DNA from: Arthrobacter sp. KBS0702
GTDB taxonomy: Bacteria > Actinomycetota > Actinomycetes > Actinomycetales > Micrococcaceae
Assembly (NCBI RefSeq): GCF_005937985.2
Contig: NZ_CP042172.1
Location: forward strand, 1,054,001-1,118,000
Direction: 5' to 3'
Length of the DNA: 64,000 bases
The position numbers and the translations under genes were made by a program. The notes under the pieces were generated by a model. That model worked only from the letters and a program-made list of their open reading frames with translations. It made no database searches and was not told the origin of the DNA. Below, piece by piece: positions 18,082 through 27,102 of the stretch. Position 1 is the stretch's first letter, and each line of letters starts with the position of its first letter.

Positions 18082-21000
18082 ATGAGCCTCAACGGCCCCT
18101 CTCTCACCGGTCTGCGGCGTGTCCTCGCCGAGGACAAGACCTTCGCCCGGGTGCAGGCCGAAGCGTCACGGCCGTTTACGGCCCGCAGCGAGGACTACCA
18201 GCTCAGCGCGCCGGCCGGGCTGCGGGCTGCCCTCCTCGCGGAGATGGCCGACGGCCTCGCAGTGATCCCGTCCGACGGCGGCCCGTCCGACGGCGGCCCG
18301 TCCGACGGCGCGACGCCGGTCGTCCTGGCCGTCACCGCGACCGGCCGCGAGGCCGAGGACCTGGCCGCCGCCCTGCGCGCCTTCCTACCGGCAGAGACGA
18401 TCGCCGAGTTCCCCAGCTGGGAGACCCTGCCGCACGAACGGCTGTCGCCGCGCTCGGACACCGTGGGCCGCCGGCTCTCCGTGCTCCGCCGCCTCGCGCA
18501 CCCGGAAACCGCCGGCGGCGGGCCCCTCCGCGTGGTTGTCGCCCCGGTCCGCGCCGTGGTGCAACCGATCGTGGCGGGCCTTGGCGAGCTGGTCCCGGTG
18601 ACCCTCTCGGTGGGCCAGGATGCCCCGTTCGGTGACGTCGTGAAGAACCTCGCGGACGCCGCCTACGCCCGGGTGGACATGGTCACCCGGCGCGGCGAGT
18701 TCGCGGTCCGGGGCGGCATGCTGGACGTCTTCCCGCCCACCGAAGACCACCCGATCCGGGTCGAGTTCTTCGGCGACGAGGTCGAGCAGATGCGCTGGTT
18801 CGCCGTCGCCGACCAGCGCTCGCTGACCGCGCCTGGCGTGCACCACCCCACTGAACTGCACGCCCCGCCCTGCCGCGAAATCCTGATCACGCCCTCGGTG
18901 ATGTCCCGGGCCGCGACCCTGAAGGCCCAGCTGCCGGCCGCGGCGGACATGCTGGAGAAAATCGCCGGCGGCATCGCCGTCGAAGGCATGGAGTCACTGG
19001 CCCCGGTGCTGGTCGATTCCATGGTGCCGTTCCTGGACCAGTTCCCGGCGGGCTCCATCTCCGTCGTGATCGAACCCGAAAAAGTCCGCACCCGCGCCCA
19101 CGACCTCGCCGCCACCAACGAGGAGTTCCTCGAGGCGGCCTGGTCCACGGCGTCCGACGGCGGAACCGCCCCGCTGGATTTGAGTTCCGCGGCGTCCGCG
19201 GCCCTGCACTCGGCGAGCTTCCGCTCGCTGGGCGAGACCCGCTCCACCGCGCTCGGGCACGGCGTGTCCTGGTGGTCCATCAGCTCGCTCGCCAGCGACG
19301 AGGAGCTGCTGCCGGAGATCGACGTGCTAAACCTGCACGCCCGCGAACCGCGCGGCTACCAGGGCGACGTGGCCGAGATGATGGACTTCATCGGCTCGCA
19401 CGTGCGGGAACAGTGGCGGATCGTCGTCGCCACCGAGGGCCCCGGCCCGGCACAGCGCCTTGCCGAGCTCTTCCACGACAATGACATCCCCTGCGCCCGG
19501 GTCGAAGCCCTGGACGCGGACCCGCAGCCGGGCCTGATCGAGGTGACCACAGCCGCCGTCGGCCGCGGCTTTGTCCTGGACACACTGAAGCTGGCCCTGC
19601 TCACCGAGGCAGACCTGCTGGGCCGCACCTCCGCCGGGTCCACCAAGGACATGCGCCGGATGCCGTCCAAGCGGCGCAACGCGGTGGACCCCCTGCAGCT
19701 GCTGGCCGGGGACTTCGTGGTGCACGAACAGCACGGCATCGGCCGGTTCGTCGAGCTGATCCAGCGCAAGGTTGCGGGCGGGGGCGACGGGGTGCGCGAA
19801 TACCTGGTGCTGGAGTACGCGCCCTCCAAGCGCGGCGCCCCGGGTGACCGACTCTTTGTCCCCACCGACCAGCTGGACCAGGTCACCCGCTACGTCGGCG
19901 GCGACACCCCGGTGCTGAGCAAGATGGGCGGCTCGGACTGGGCCAGCACCAAGTCCAAGGCCCGCAAGGCCGTCAAGGAGATCGCCGGCGAGCTGATCCG
20001 GCTCTACTCGGCCCGGATGGCCTCCCGCGGCCACGCCTTCGGCCCGGACACCCCGTGGCAGCGCGAACTCGAGGAGGCCTTCCCCTACGTGGAGACCCCG
20101 GACCAGCTGACCACCATCAACGAGGTCAAGGCGGACATGGAGCGGGAGATCCCGATGGACCGCCTGGTCTCCGGCGACGTCGGCTACGGCAAGACCGAGA
20201 TCGCGGTCCGGGCGGCCTTCAAGGCCGTCCAGGACGGCAAGCAGGTCGCCGTACTGGTGCCCACCACCCTGCTCGCGCAGCAGCACTACGAGACCTTCAC
20301 CGAACGCTTCTCCGGCTTCCCGCTGCGGGTCAAGCCGCTGTCCCGCTTCCAGGGCGCCAAGGAGGCCAAGGAGACGGCCGAGGGCGTGAAGAACGGCACC
20401 GTCGACGTCGTGATCGGCACGCACCGGCTGCTGTCCAAGGACTTCGCGTTCAAGGACCTCGGCCTCGTGATCGTGGACGAGGAGCAGCGCTTCGGCGTCG
20501 AACACAAGGAGGCGCTCAAGAAGATGCGCACCAACGTGGACGTCCTGGCCATGAGCGCCACCCCGATCCCTCGCACCCTGGAGATGTCCTTGACCGGCAT
20601 CCGCGAGACCTCCACGCTGGCCACCCCGCCGGAGGAGCGGCACCCGGTGCTGACCTACGTGGGCCCGTACACGGACAAGCAGACCTCGGCCGCGATCCGG
20701 CGCGAGCTGATGCGCGAGGGCCAGGTCTTCTTTGTGCACAACCGGGTCTCCACGATCGACCGGACCGCGGCGAAGATCCGCGAACTGGTCCCCGAGGCGC
20801 GTGTGGAGGTGGCGCACGGCAAGATGTCCGAGAGCCGGCTGGAGCAGATCATCGTGGACTTCTGGGAGAAGCGCTTCGACGTGCTGGTCTGCACCACCAT
20901 TATCGAGACCGGCCTGGACATCTCCAACGCCAACACCCTGATCGTGGACGGCGCGGACAAATACGGGCTCTCCCAGCTGCACCAGCTGCGCGGGCGGGTG

Positions 21001-21747
21001 GGCCGCGGCCGGGAACGGGCGTACGCCTACTTCCTCTACCCCTCGGAAAAACCGCTGGGCGAGGTGGCCCTGGAACGGCTCAAGGCGGTCGCCACGCACA
21101 ACGAACTCGGCGCCGGCATGCAGCTGGCCATGAAGGACCTCGAGATCCGCGGCGCCGGCAACCTGCTGGGCGGGGAACAGTCCGGCCACATCCAGGGCGT
21201 CGGCTTCGACCTCTACATCCGGCTGGTGGGCGAGGCCGTGGCCGACTACCGCGGCGAGGCCGAGGAAAAGGCCGCGGAGATGAAGATCGAGCTGCCGGTC
21301 AACGCGCACCTGCCGCACGACTACGTGCCCGGCGAACGGCTGCGCCTGGAGGCCTACCGGAAGCTGGCCGCCGCGCTCAGCAACGAGGCGATCGAGGAGG
21401 TCGAGGCCGAACTCGTCGACCGCTACGGCGAGCTGCCGCTGCCCGCGCAGAACCTGGTCGCCGTGGCCCGGTTCCGGGTCGGGGCGCGCGAGGCCGGCCT
21501 CACGGACGTCGCGCTGCAGGGCAACTTCATCAAGTTCTCGCCCGCCCAGCTGCCGGAATCCAAGCTGATGCGCCTGGCCCGGATGTACCCCGGTTCGCAG
21601 GCCAAGCCGGCCCTGGACGCGGTGCTGATCCCCAAGCCCAAGACGGCCAGGATCGGCGGCCGGGACCTGCAGGACGCCGAGATCCTGGCCTGGGCCAACG
21701 GCGTGATCGAGGCGATCTTCTCCGACGCCCCGCTCCCCGTGGGCTAG
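18082..21747 (+). CDS. mfd: Transcription-repair coupling factor Mfd
   Basis: A 1221-residue SF2 translocase that displaces RNA polymerase stalled at DNA lesions and recruits UvrA. A UvrB-homology region occupies the N-terminus. The RNA-polymerase-interacting domain follows (EQHGIGRF near 548). The translocase motifs include the P-loop GDVGYGKTE (about 697-705) and DEEQRFG (about 799). The C-terminal D7 domain ends the protein. Length is normal for the family. The ATG at 18082 has AGGAG upstream; an in-frame extension to 17974 has no conserved content. A short in-frame repeat (SDGGP units) interrupts the N-terminal region. Confidence 0.97.
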   Translation: MSLNGPSLTGLRRVLAEDKTFARVQAEASRPFTARSEDYQLSAPAGLRAALLAEMADGLAVIPSDGGPSDGGPSDGATPVVLAVTATGREAEDLAAALRAFLPAETIAEFPSWETLPHERLSPRSDTVGRRLSVLRRLAHPETAGGGPLRVVVAPVRAVVQPIVAGLGELVPVTLSVGQDAPFGDVVKNLADAAYARVDMVTRRGEFAVRGGMLDVFPPTEDHPIRVEFFGDEVEQMRWFAVADQRSLTAPGVHHPTELHAPPCREILITPSVMSRAATLKAQLPAAADMLEKIAGGIAVEGMESLAPVLVDSMVPFLDQFPAGSISVVIEPEKVRTRAHDLAATNEEFLEAAWSTASDGGTAPLDLSSAASAALHSASFRSLGETRSTALGHGVSWWSISSLASDEELLPEIDVLNLHAREPRGYQGDVAEMMDFIGSHVREQWRIVVATEGPGPAQRLAELFHDNDIPCARVEALDADPQPGLIEVTTAAVGRGFVLDTLKLALLTEADLLGRTSAGSTKDMRRMPSKRRNAVDPLQLLAGDFVVHEQHGIGRFVELIQRKVAGGGDGVREYLVLEYAPSKRGAPGDRLFVPTDQLDQVTRYVGGDTPVLSKMGGSDWASTKSKARKAVKEIAGELIRLYSARMASRGHAFGPDTPWQRELEEAFPYVETPDQLTTINEVKADMEREIPMDRLVSGDVGYGKTEIAVRAAFKAVQDGKQVAVLVPTTLLAQQHYETFTERFSGFPLRVKPLSRFQGAKEAKETAEGVKNGTVDVVIGTHRLLSKDFAFKDLGLVIVDEEQRFGVEHKEALKKMRTNVDVLAMSATPIPRTLEMSLTGIRETSTLATPPEERHPVLTYVGPYTDKQTSAAIRRELMREGQVFFVHNRVSTIDRTAAKIRELVPEARVEVAHGKMSESRLEQIIVDFWEKRFDVLVCTTIIETGLDISNANTLIVDGADKYGLSQLHQLRGRVGRGRERAYAYFLYPSEKPLGEVALERLKAVATHNELGAGMQLAMKDLEIRGAGNLLGGEQSGHIQGVGFDLYIRLVGEAVADYRGEAEEKAAEMKIELPVNAHLPHDYVPGERLRLEAYRKLAAALSNEAIEEVEAELVDRYGELPLPAQNLVAVARFRVGAREAGLTDVALQGNFIKFSPAQLPESKLMRLARMYPGSQAKPALDAVLIPKPKTARIGGRDLQDAEILAWANGVIEAIFSDAPLPVG
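18271..18310 (+). repeat. 15-bp in-frame repeat inside mfd
   Basis: TCCGACGGCGGCCCG occurs at 18271-18285 and 18286-18300, with a partial copy at 18301-18310. It encodes SDGGP units in a surface loop of the UvrB-homology region. Confidence 0.85.
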
Positions 21748-21751
21748 CCCC

Positions 21752-22582
21752 GTGATGGGAGGTCACCACGCCGCGTCCGGGGCCGCGGTGTGGGTTGCTA
21801 TTGCCTCGACCGGTCCATACACGCTGGGCTGGTACCCGCTGGATGCCACCGGGATCCTGATCGGCGGGATGGCGACGGCGGGCACGGCCCTGGTCTGCGA
21901 CTGGGACCACCGCTCGTCCACCGTGGCGCATGCCCTGCCGCCGCTGTCGAACCTGATCGCCGTCGGGATCGAAAACGCCTCCGGAGGCCACCGCCAGGGC
22001 ACCCACTCGGTGCTCGGCGCGGCGTTCTTCGTGCTGCTCGCGGCCATGGCGGGGCAGATCCAGGTGCAGACCGACTGGGGGCTGCTGTCCGTTGGCGCCG
22101 GCCTGCTATGCATGTTCATGATCAACATCGCCGCGAAGGCGCTGAAGCTGTTTCCCAGGTACGGCTGGATCAGCAACTGGATCTTTGCCCTTGCCATGGC
22201 GTCGCTGGTGACCTGGTTCGCGCCGCACCAGTGGTTCTGGCTGCCGGTGTCCATGCTCGCCGGTGTCATCGTGCACATCGTCGGGGACATGATCACCACC
22301 GGGGGAGTGCCGCTTCTCTGGCCGCTGGTGGTCAAGCCGCCGAAGTTCCTGCGCAGGCTGCCGCTGGTCAAAGACGTCTGGAAGGCCAACGGGGCATTCT
22401 CCATCCCGCTGCTGGGCCGGGCCGGCTCGCGGCGGGAATGGTTCGTGCTGATCCCGGTGAGCGCCTACGCCATGGTCGGCATGTTCTCCGCTGCCCTGGC
22501 CCTGGCCAAGGGGCACTTCCCGGCCGCGCTCGCGCTGGGCACCGCACTGGTCAACCGCCTGCTGGCCGCCGTCGGAGGCTAG
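21752..22582 (+). CDS. YdjM-like membrane-bound metal-dependent hydrolase
   Basis: A 276-residue protein of the YdjM (DUF457) family of predicted membrane-bound metal-dependent hydrolases. Metal-ligand candidates are GGHHAASG (3-10), CDWDH (about 49-53) and GGHRQGTHS (about 78-86). Five or six hydrophobic helices follow. E. coli YdjM belongs to the SOS response; no LexA box was found here. Start is GTG 21752 or ATG 21755, 4-7 bp after the mfd stop, so it is very likely co-transcribed with mfd. Function of the family is unproven. Confidence 0.8.
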   Translation: MMGGHHAASGAAVWVAIASTGPYTLGWYPLDATGILIGGMATAGTALVCDWDHRSSTVAHALPPLSNLIAVGIENASGGHRQGTHSVLGAAFFVLLAAMAGQIQVQTDWGLLSVGAGLLCMFMINIAAKALKLFPRYGWISNWIFALAMASLVTWFAPHQWFWLPVSMLAGVIVHIVGDMITTGGVPLLWPLVVKPPKFLRRLPLVKDVWKANGAFSIPLLGRAGSRREWFVLIPVSAYAMVGMFSAALALAKGHFPAALALGTALVNRLLAAVGG

Positions 22583-22702
22583 GGCCGACGGCGGCCGCGT
22601 CGGCGTCGCAGTTTCCGCCCCAGTTTCGGACGCGCGCGCCCCGGGTCCGGGGTGCCCCGGTCCGAAACCGCCGCGCTCATCCGGAACCGGCCGGTTAAAC
22701 GA

Positions 22703-22730
22703 CTGAAGCCCCGGAAAACCGGGGCTTCAG
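22703..22730. terminator. Bidirectional hairpin terminator
   Basis: CTGAAGCCCCGG (22703-22714), an AAAA loop, then CCGGGGCTTCAG (22719-22730) form a perfect 12-bp stem. It lies between the convergent YdjM-like gene and the 74-residue protein gene, 10 bp from the latter's stop. There is no long T-tract, but stem strength and position support termination on both strands. Confidence 0.85.
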
Positions 22731-22740
22731 GGAAATACGT

Positions 22741-22965
22741 TTAGTTCTCGCCAGCGGAATCCGAGCGGCCCGTGATGGTCTGCGGGATCCAGAACGCCAG
22801 GGCGAACAGGGCCAGGCAGGCGGCCATCGGCCAGGGGTTGCCCAGGCTGAGGAAGGAGAGCGAGTAGAGGGCGCCGAAGAACAGGGCCATCATCAGGACA
22901 AAGAGCACGACGCTGGATGCCAGGCTGCTCTCGCCCTGCCGGGTCTTGGTGGTGTTGTTTGACAT
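22741..22965 (-). CDS. Small two-helix membrane protein
   Basis: A 74-residue protein with a polar N-terminus (MSNNTTKTRQGESS), two hydrophobic helices (about 18-36 and 43-62) and a polar tail. The ATG at 22965 is preceded by GAGGAACGA. I do not recognise a named family; similar small two-helix proteins are common in Micrococcaceae. It lies 64 bp downstream of deoC on the same strand. Confidence 0.65.
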   Translation of the reverse strand: MSNNTTKTRQGESSLASSVVLFVLMMALFFGALYSLSFLSLGNPWPMAACLALFALAFWIPQTITGRSDSAGEN

Positions 22966-23029
22966 TCGTTCCTCCTCGGCCCCGCGGGGCTCAAAAACTG
23001 TGGCGGCAGCGGCTGTTACCGGTGTGCGG

Positions 23030-23755
23030 TCAGTACGCGGATGAACCCTGTTCACCCTTGACGATCGCGATGCCGGAGCTGGCGCCAATACGTGTTGCAC
23101 CTGCAGCTATCATAGCCTGCGCGTCGGCGAGGGACCGCACGCCGCCCGAGGCCTTGACGCCGAGTTCGGGACCCACCGTGCGGCGCATCAGGGCGACGTC
23201 CTCCACGGTGGCTCCGCCGCCGTTGAAACCGGTGGAGGTCTTCACGAAGTCTGCCCCGGCCTCGACGGCGGCCTCGCAGGCGAGGACCTTCTGGGCGTCG
23301 TCGAGCAGCGCGGTCTCGATGATGACCTTCAGGATGGCGCCGCCGGCGTGGACCGACTCCGCCACCGCGCTGATGTCATCGACCAGGGCACCCTTGTCAT
23401 TGGCCCGGGCCGCGGCGATGTTGATCACCATATCGATCTCGTCCGCGCCGTCCAGCACCGCGCCGCGGGCCTCGAAGGCCTTGACATCGCTCGGGGTGGC
23501 GCCCAGCGGGAACCCGATCACCGAGCAGGTCAGGACGCCGGTACCCTTGAGCGCCGTCTTGACGGTCTTGACCCAGATCGGGTTCACGCAGACGGACTTG
23601 AAGTGGTATTCGGCCGCCTCGGCGCACACCTTCAGGACCTCGGCCTCGCTCGCCTCCGGCTTGAGCAGGGTGTGGTCGATGTACGAGGCAATGGTGCCCG
23701 CGGAGTGGCTGGCGGTGCCGGCAGCCGTGCCGTCCGTGGTGGCTTCGTTGCTCAT
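23030..23755 (-). CDS. deoC: Deoxyribose-phosphate aldolase
   Basis: A 241-residue class I aldolase that splits 2-deoxyribose-5-phosphate into acetaldehyde and glyceraldehyde-3-phosphate in deoxynucleoside catabolism. The Schiff-base lysine is Lys172 in VKTSTGF. Supporting residues are Asp108 in EIDMV and Lys201 in GVKASGGVR. The phosphate-binding Gly-Ser region follows. The ATG at 23755 starts the MSNEATT sequence. The purine nucleoside phosphorylase at 32972 could feed it through deoxyribose-1-phosphate and a mutase. Confidence 0.95.
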   Translation of the reverse strand: MSNEATTDGTAAGTASHSAGTIASYIDHTLLKPEASEAEVLKVCAEAAEYHFKSVCVNPIWVKTVKTALKGTGVLTCSVIGFPLGATPSDVKAFEARGAVLDGADEIDMVINIAAARANDKGALVDDISAVAESVHAGGAILKVIIETALLDDAQKVLACEAAVEAGADFVKTSTGFNGGGATVEDVALMRRTVGPELGVKASGGVRSLADAQAMIAAGATRIGASSGIAIVKGEQGSSAY

Positions 23756-23869
23756 GGTGATCCCTTTCCTGGCGGGCCTGGTTCGTGGCCGGCCCACCCT
23801 GCTGACACGGCGTGTGTCGTGGCTTCTCAGTGAACCATCTTGCCATAACGGGACCGGCGGGGATCCGCC

Positions 23870-24745
23870 CTACGCCGCCTGCGGAAGGGGCGCGGAGAGG
23901 GAGGCCTGCAGCAGGTGCGAAGCGCAGACGCCGGCGGCGGAACCGGCCGCCACCAGCAGGCCGAGCCGGACGCCGTCGTATGCCGCGGCGTCGCCGATGG
24001 CCCAGATTCCGGGGACCGAGGTGCGGTAATCCGTGCCCACCACAATCCCGCCCTGCGGCGCGGTGGCCAGGCCTGCCGTGCGGGCCAGGCTGTCGCGGGG
24101 GACGCGCTCTTCGGCGAGGACCACCAGGTCACCGCTCATCCGGGCGCCGTCGTCGAAGACAATGCCGGCGGCCGGCAACGCCGAGCCGGCGAGGGTGGGG
24201 ACCACGGCGGAGGGGCGCTGCGTGGTGCGGACCGGGCGGACGCCGCGGGCGCGCAGTACGGCCTCGGCCTGGCCCGCGGCCGTGCCGGTGCCCACCAGGA
24301 TGCCGAGCGGCCTGCGGCCCAGGACCCGGGTGACGTCCTTGACCGCGTCGCCGAGCCGGGTGGCGTCGTCGATGGTGGAGTAGCTCAGGCATCGGGCCGC
24401 GCCCTCGATCGGGGCCAGGACGGGGGCCGAGCCGGTGGCGATCACCAGCTGGTCGTAACTGAATTCGAGGCCGTCCGCGGTCGTGACGCGGCGGTCCGCG
24501 GCGTCGATGAAGCTGGCCGGCTGCCCGAAGCGGACCGAAACCTGGGGCAGCGCGGCGAGCTCGAGCAGTTCCTCGGGGGCGTCGTCGCGGTTGCTGAGCA
24601 CGGTGATGCCGCCGGCGAACGGGGTGCGGGTGAGCTGGCGGACCAGCGCCTGCGCCGCCGGCCCGGCACCGGCGATCACGATCCGGGGCCGGGTCTGGGG
24701 TGTGGCGGACACGGTGGAGATGGCGGACGCTTCCGTAACGGACAT
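23870..24745 (-). CDS. FAD-dependent oxidoreductase of nitrite locus
   Basis: A 291-residue FAD/NAD(P)-binding protein resembling the N-terminal reductase half of NirB. It has IVIAGAGPAAQ near residue 22, ATGSAP in the middle and a C-terminal FAD motif (GIWAIGDAAAYDG). The second dinucleotide motif is degenerate (VGTGTAAGQ). It lacks Fe-S and siroheme domains. It lies downstream of nnaR with a 151-bp gap containing a perfect 14-bp palindrome, so it may be separately controlled. The likely role is electron transfer to a nitrate/nitrite-related partner, inferred from context only. Confidence 0.75.
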   Translation of the reverse strand: MSVTEASAISTVSATPQTRPRIVIAGAGPAAQALVRQLTRTPFAGGITVLSNRDDAPEELLELAALPQVSVRFGQPASFIDAADRRVTTADGLEFSYDQLVIATGSAPVLAPIEGAARCLSYSTIDDATRLGDAVKDVTRVLGRRPLGILVGTGTAAGQAEAVLRARGVRPVRTTQRPSAVVPTLAGSALPAAGIVFDDGARMSGDLVVLAEERVPRDSLARTAGLATAPQGGIVVGTDYRTSVPGIWAIGDAAAYDGVRLGLLVAAGSAAGVCASHLLQASLSAPLPQAA

Positions 24746-24873
24746 GTGCTGGCCCTTTCGCTGGTGGGCCGGCGGATGTGGCCCGTGTTCTTGATGTTCC
24801 CCAGCGTAGGGGGCCGGTTTTTCGGGCAGGTTACCGTGTTGTTGCGTTATTTTCCCGGCCCGTTCGCCAGCTG

Positions 24874-24887
24874 TTACCAGCTGGTAA
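24874..24887. promoter_or_regulatory. 14-bp perfect palindrome upstream of FAD gene
   Basis: TTACCAGCTGGTAA is perfectly symmetric. A direct repeat CCAGCTG (24867-24873 and 24877-24883) overlaps it. It lies between the nnaR stop and the FAD oxidoreductase start, 129 bp from the latter. It is a candidate operator; the binding protein is unknown. Confidence 0.5.
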
Positions 24888-24896
24888 TGGCGTGGG

Positions 24897-26069
24897 TCAC
24901 ACCCGGATCCGGTAGCCGCGCTTCACCACCGTTTCCACCAGGTTGCCGTCCGGCAACGCGGAACGGAGCCGGCTGACGGTCATGTCCAGGGCATGGACCG
25001 ATCCCCGCAGTTCCAGGAGGTCGGAGAGCGCGTCACGGGAGAGCACGGCCCCGCCGGCACCCAACAACGCCCGCAGCAGCAGCAGCGGCGCCGGGGCCAG
25101 CTCCACGGCTTCCCCGTCGATCCGCAGCGAGCGGCCGCGCAGTTCCACGGCGCCGGAGGCGGTGTCCAGGCGCCGCACGTGGTTCAGGGCCAGGTGCTCG
25201 CAGACCAGCCGGATCAGGGCTCCCATCCGGAACCGTTCCGGGATCAGCGGCTGCACCCCGGCGTCGAGCAGCGGCTGGGCGGTAATCGGCCCGACGACGG
25301 CGGTGGCCACCGTGGTCTTCAGGCTCTGCACAAGCTCCTTGTAGAGGCCCATTTCATGTGCTGTGCTCCACAGCGCGTCGACGGCGGGGGCGGACGTGAA
25401 GGTCAGGACGTCCAGGTTGCCGCTGCAGGCCGCCTCGATCAGCTTCGGCAGCCGGTCCGCGCCGTCGGGCTTGACCCAGCGGTACGGCGTGACTGTCATG
25501 ACCGTGGCGCCGGACATCCGGAGGCGCTCCAGCTGGCGCACGTCGGTGTAGCCGTGCAGCTGCACCGCGACAGTCTTGCCGCGTACCCCCTCGGCCAGCA
25601 GCATGTCCACCAGGGTCGCTGTCGTCTCGTCGCTGCTGATCCCGACGTCGGCCAGCCCCGCGGCGCGCACGGCGCCGCGGGCCTTCGGGCCCCGGACGAA
25701 CATCCGGGTGGCACCCAGGGTGTCCAGCAGCTGCTCGCCGATGCCGAAGGTGTCCGCCGCCTCGCACCAGCGGCGCATGCCGTAGGCGGTGGTCGCGACG
25801 CAGAGTTCCGGCCGCGCCTCGATGATGGCACGGGTGTCCTCGATCAGCCGCAGGTCCTCCTGGACCGGGGCGATCTTCAGTGCCGGGGCGTGCAGCACCT
25901 CGGCGCCGCGCCGTTCCAAGGCCTCGATCAGGTCCTGGGAGCGGCGGTGCGAGGTGACCCCGATCCGGAACCCTTCCAGCGGGAGCTCCACCGCGTCCGG
26001 GACGGGCCCGGTGGCGGTCTCCGGGGTCGCCGCCGGGGCGACGGTGTTGAGTGCGCTCACGGCCCTCAC
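24897..26069 (-). CDS. nnaR: NnaR-type HemD-domain transcriptional regulator
   Basis: A 390-residue fusion. Residues about 30-280 form a uroporphyrinogen-III synthase (HemD)-like two-lobed domain. Residues about 300-390 form an OmpR/PhoB-type winged helix (ending LVETVVKRGYRIRV). The same architecture is found in NnaR of Streptomyces and mycobacteria, which acts with GlnR to activate nitrate/nitrite assimilation genes; the HemD part probably senses rather than synthesises. The GTG start overlaps the cobA stop (GTGA), so nnaR belongs to a nirB-cobA-nnaR operon. Targets narK and nasC are in the same window. Confidence 0.88.
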   Translation of the reverse strand: MRAVSALNTVAPAATPETATGPVPDAVELPLEGFRIGVTSHRRSQDLIEALERRGAEVLHAPALKIAPVQEDLRLIEDTRAIIEARPELCVATTAYGMRRWCEAADTFGIGEQLLDTLGATRMFVRGPKARGAVRAAGLADVGISSDETTATLVDMLLAEGVRGKTVAVQLHGYTDVRQLERLRMSGATVMTVTPYRWVKPDGADRLPKLIEAACSGNLDVLTFTSAPAVDALWSTAHEMGLYKELVQSLKTTVATAVVGPITAQPLLDAGVQPLIPERFRMGALIRLVCEHLALNHVRRLDTASGAVELRGRSLRIDGEAVELAPAPLLLLRALLGAGGAVLSRDALSDLLELRGSVHALDMTVSRLRSALPDGNLVETVVKRGYRIRV

Positions 26070-27100
26070 GCCCCCATCAGGGACGCGGCCAGGCGGCCGA
26101 GTTCGGCTTCGGCTTCCGCGCAGCCCCGGTTGGCTTCGGCCACCCGGACCACCTCGCCAATCACCAGCACGGCGGGGTTGCTGCAGCCCGCGGCCGCCGT
26201 CGTGATGGTGCCGAGGTCCGCGATGGTGGTCCGCTGGCCGGGCCGGTAGCCGCGTTCGACGACGGCCATCGGCATGTCCGCGCGCATCCCGGCCCGGCGC
26301 AGCCCGGCCGCCAGCTGGTGCAGCGTGCCGATGCCCATCAGGACCACGATAGTTCCGCCCAGGCCGGCCAGGTGCAGGTGTTCCTTCTCGGTCAGCGGGG
26401 CGTGGCCGGAGACCACGGTGAAAAGGTGGCTGACCTCGCGGTGCGTGACCGGGATCCCGGCCGCGGCCGGCACGGAGATGGCGCTGGTGACGCCGGAGAC
26501 GACGCGGACCGGGACGCCGGCTTTCACGCAGGCGGCCACTTCCTCGCCGCCCCGGCCGAACACGTACGGGTCGCCGCCCTTGAGCCGGACCACGTTGTTG
26601 CCCGCGAGCGCGGCGTCCACCATCAGGGTCTCGATGTCGGACTGGGCCACCTTGTGGTGGCCGGGCTGCTTGCCCACGTCGACCAGCTCCGCCGAGGTCA
26701 GCGACGGCAGGTCCTGGTACGGGGCCAGTCGGTCGTAGAAAACGACGTCGGCGTCGCGCAGGGCCGCCACGGCGGCGACTGTGAGCAGTTCGGCGGTGCC
26801 GGGTCCGCCGCCCACCAGGGTGACGTGGCCGGCGGGGCCCGCGGCGGGCTCCACTGCGACCGGGATTCCGGTTTCGCGGCAGCGCTCGAGCAGGGCCGCC
26901 CAGCCGGGCTGGCCGTCCTCGACGGCGGCGACCAGGAAGGGGCGCTCCGGCAGCGGGCCGTCGTGCCGTGAGCCTGCCGGGGAGCTGAGCCGCGAGACGA
27001 CGGCCCCGGCGGCCCGGTAGCGGCGGACGGCCTGGCGGGCGGCGGTGGCTGCGCCGGTGACCAGGACTTCCCGGCCGGTGAGGTCGATGGTGAGCTGCAT
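26066..27100 (-). CDS. cobA: Uroporphyrinogen-III C-methyltransferase with degenerate CysG N-terminus
   Basis: A 344-residue protein. Residues about 92-330 are an S-adenosylmethionine uroporphyrinogen-III methyltransferase with VTLVGGGPG (93-101) and VVRLKGGDPYVFGRG (170-184). It makes precorrin-2, the precursor of the siroheme needed by NirB. Residues 1-90 resemble the precorrin-2 dehydrogenase part of CysG, but the dinucleotide loop is degenerate (VTGAATAAR), so oxidation and iron insertion may need another enzyme. ATG 27100 is 2 bp from the nirB stop. Confidence 0.9.
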   Translation of the reverse strand: MQLTIDLTGREVLVTGAATAARQAVRRYRAAGAVVSRLSSPAGSRHDGPLPERPFLVAAVEDGQPGWAALLERCRETGIPVAVEPAAGPAGHVTLVGGGPGTAELLTVAAVAALRDADVVFYDRLAPYQDLPSLTSAELVDVGKQPGHHKVAQSDIETLMVDAALAGNNVVRLKGGDPYVFGRGGEEVAACVKAGVPVRVVSGVTSAISVPAAAGIPVTHREVSHLFTVVSGHAPLTEKEHLHLAGLGGTIVVLMGIGTLHQLAAGLRRAGMRADMPMAVVERGYRPGQRTTIADLGTITTAAAGCSNPAVLVIGEVVRVAEANRGCAEAEAELGRLAASLMGA

Positions 27101-27102
27101 GG

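Noticed and set aside
19327..21318. Long minus-strand open frame opposite mfd
   Set aside because: A His/Gly/Val-rich composition typical of antisense frames; mfd itself is unmistakable.
24897..26069. HemD (uroporphyrinogen-III synthase) as the role of this gene
   Set aside because: The C-terminal winged helix and the operon with nirB indicate an NnaR-type regulator.
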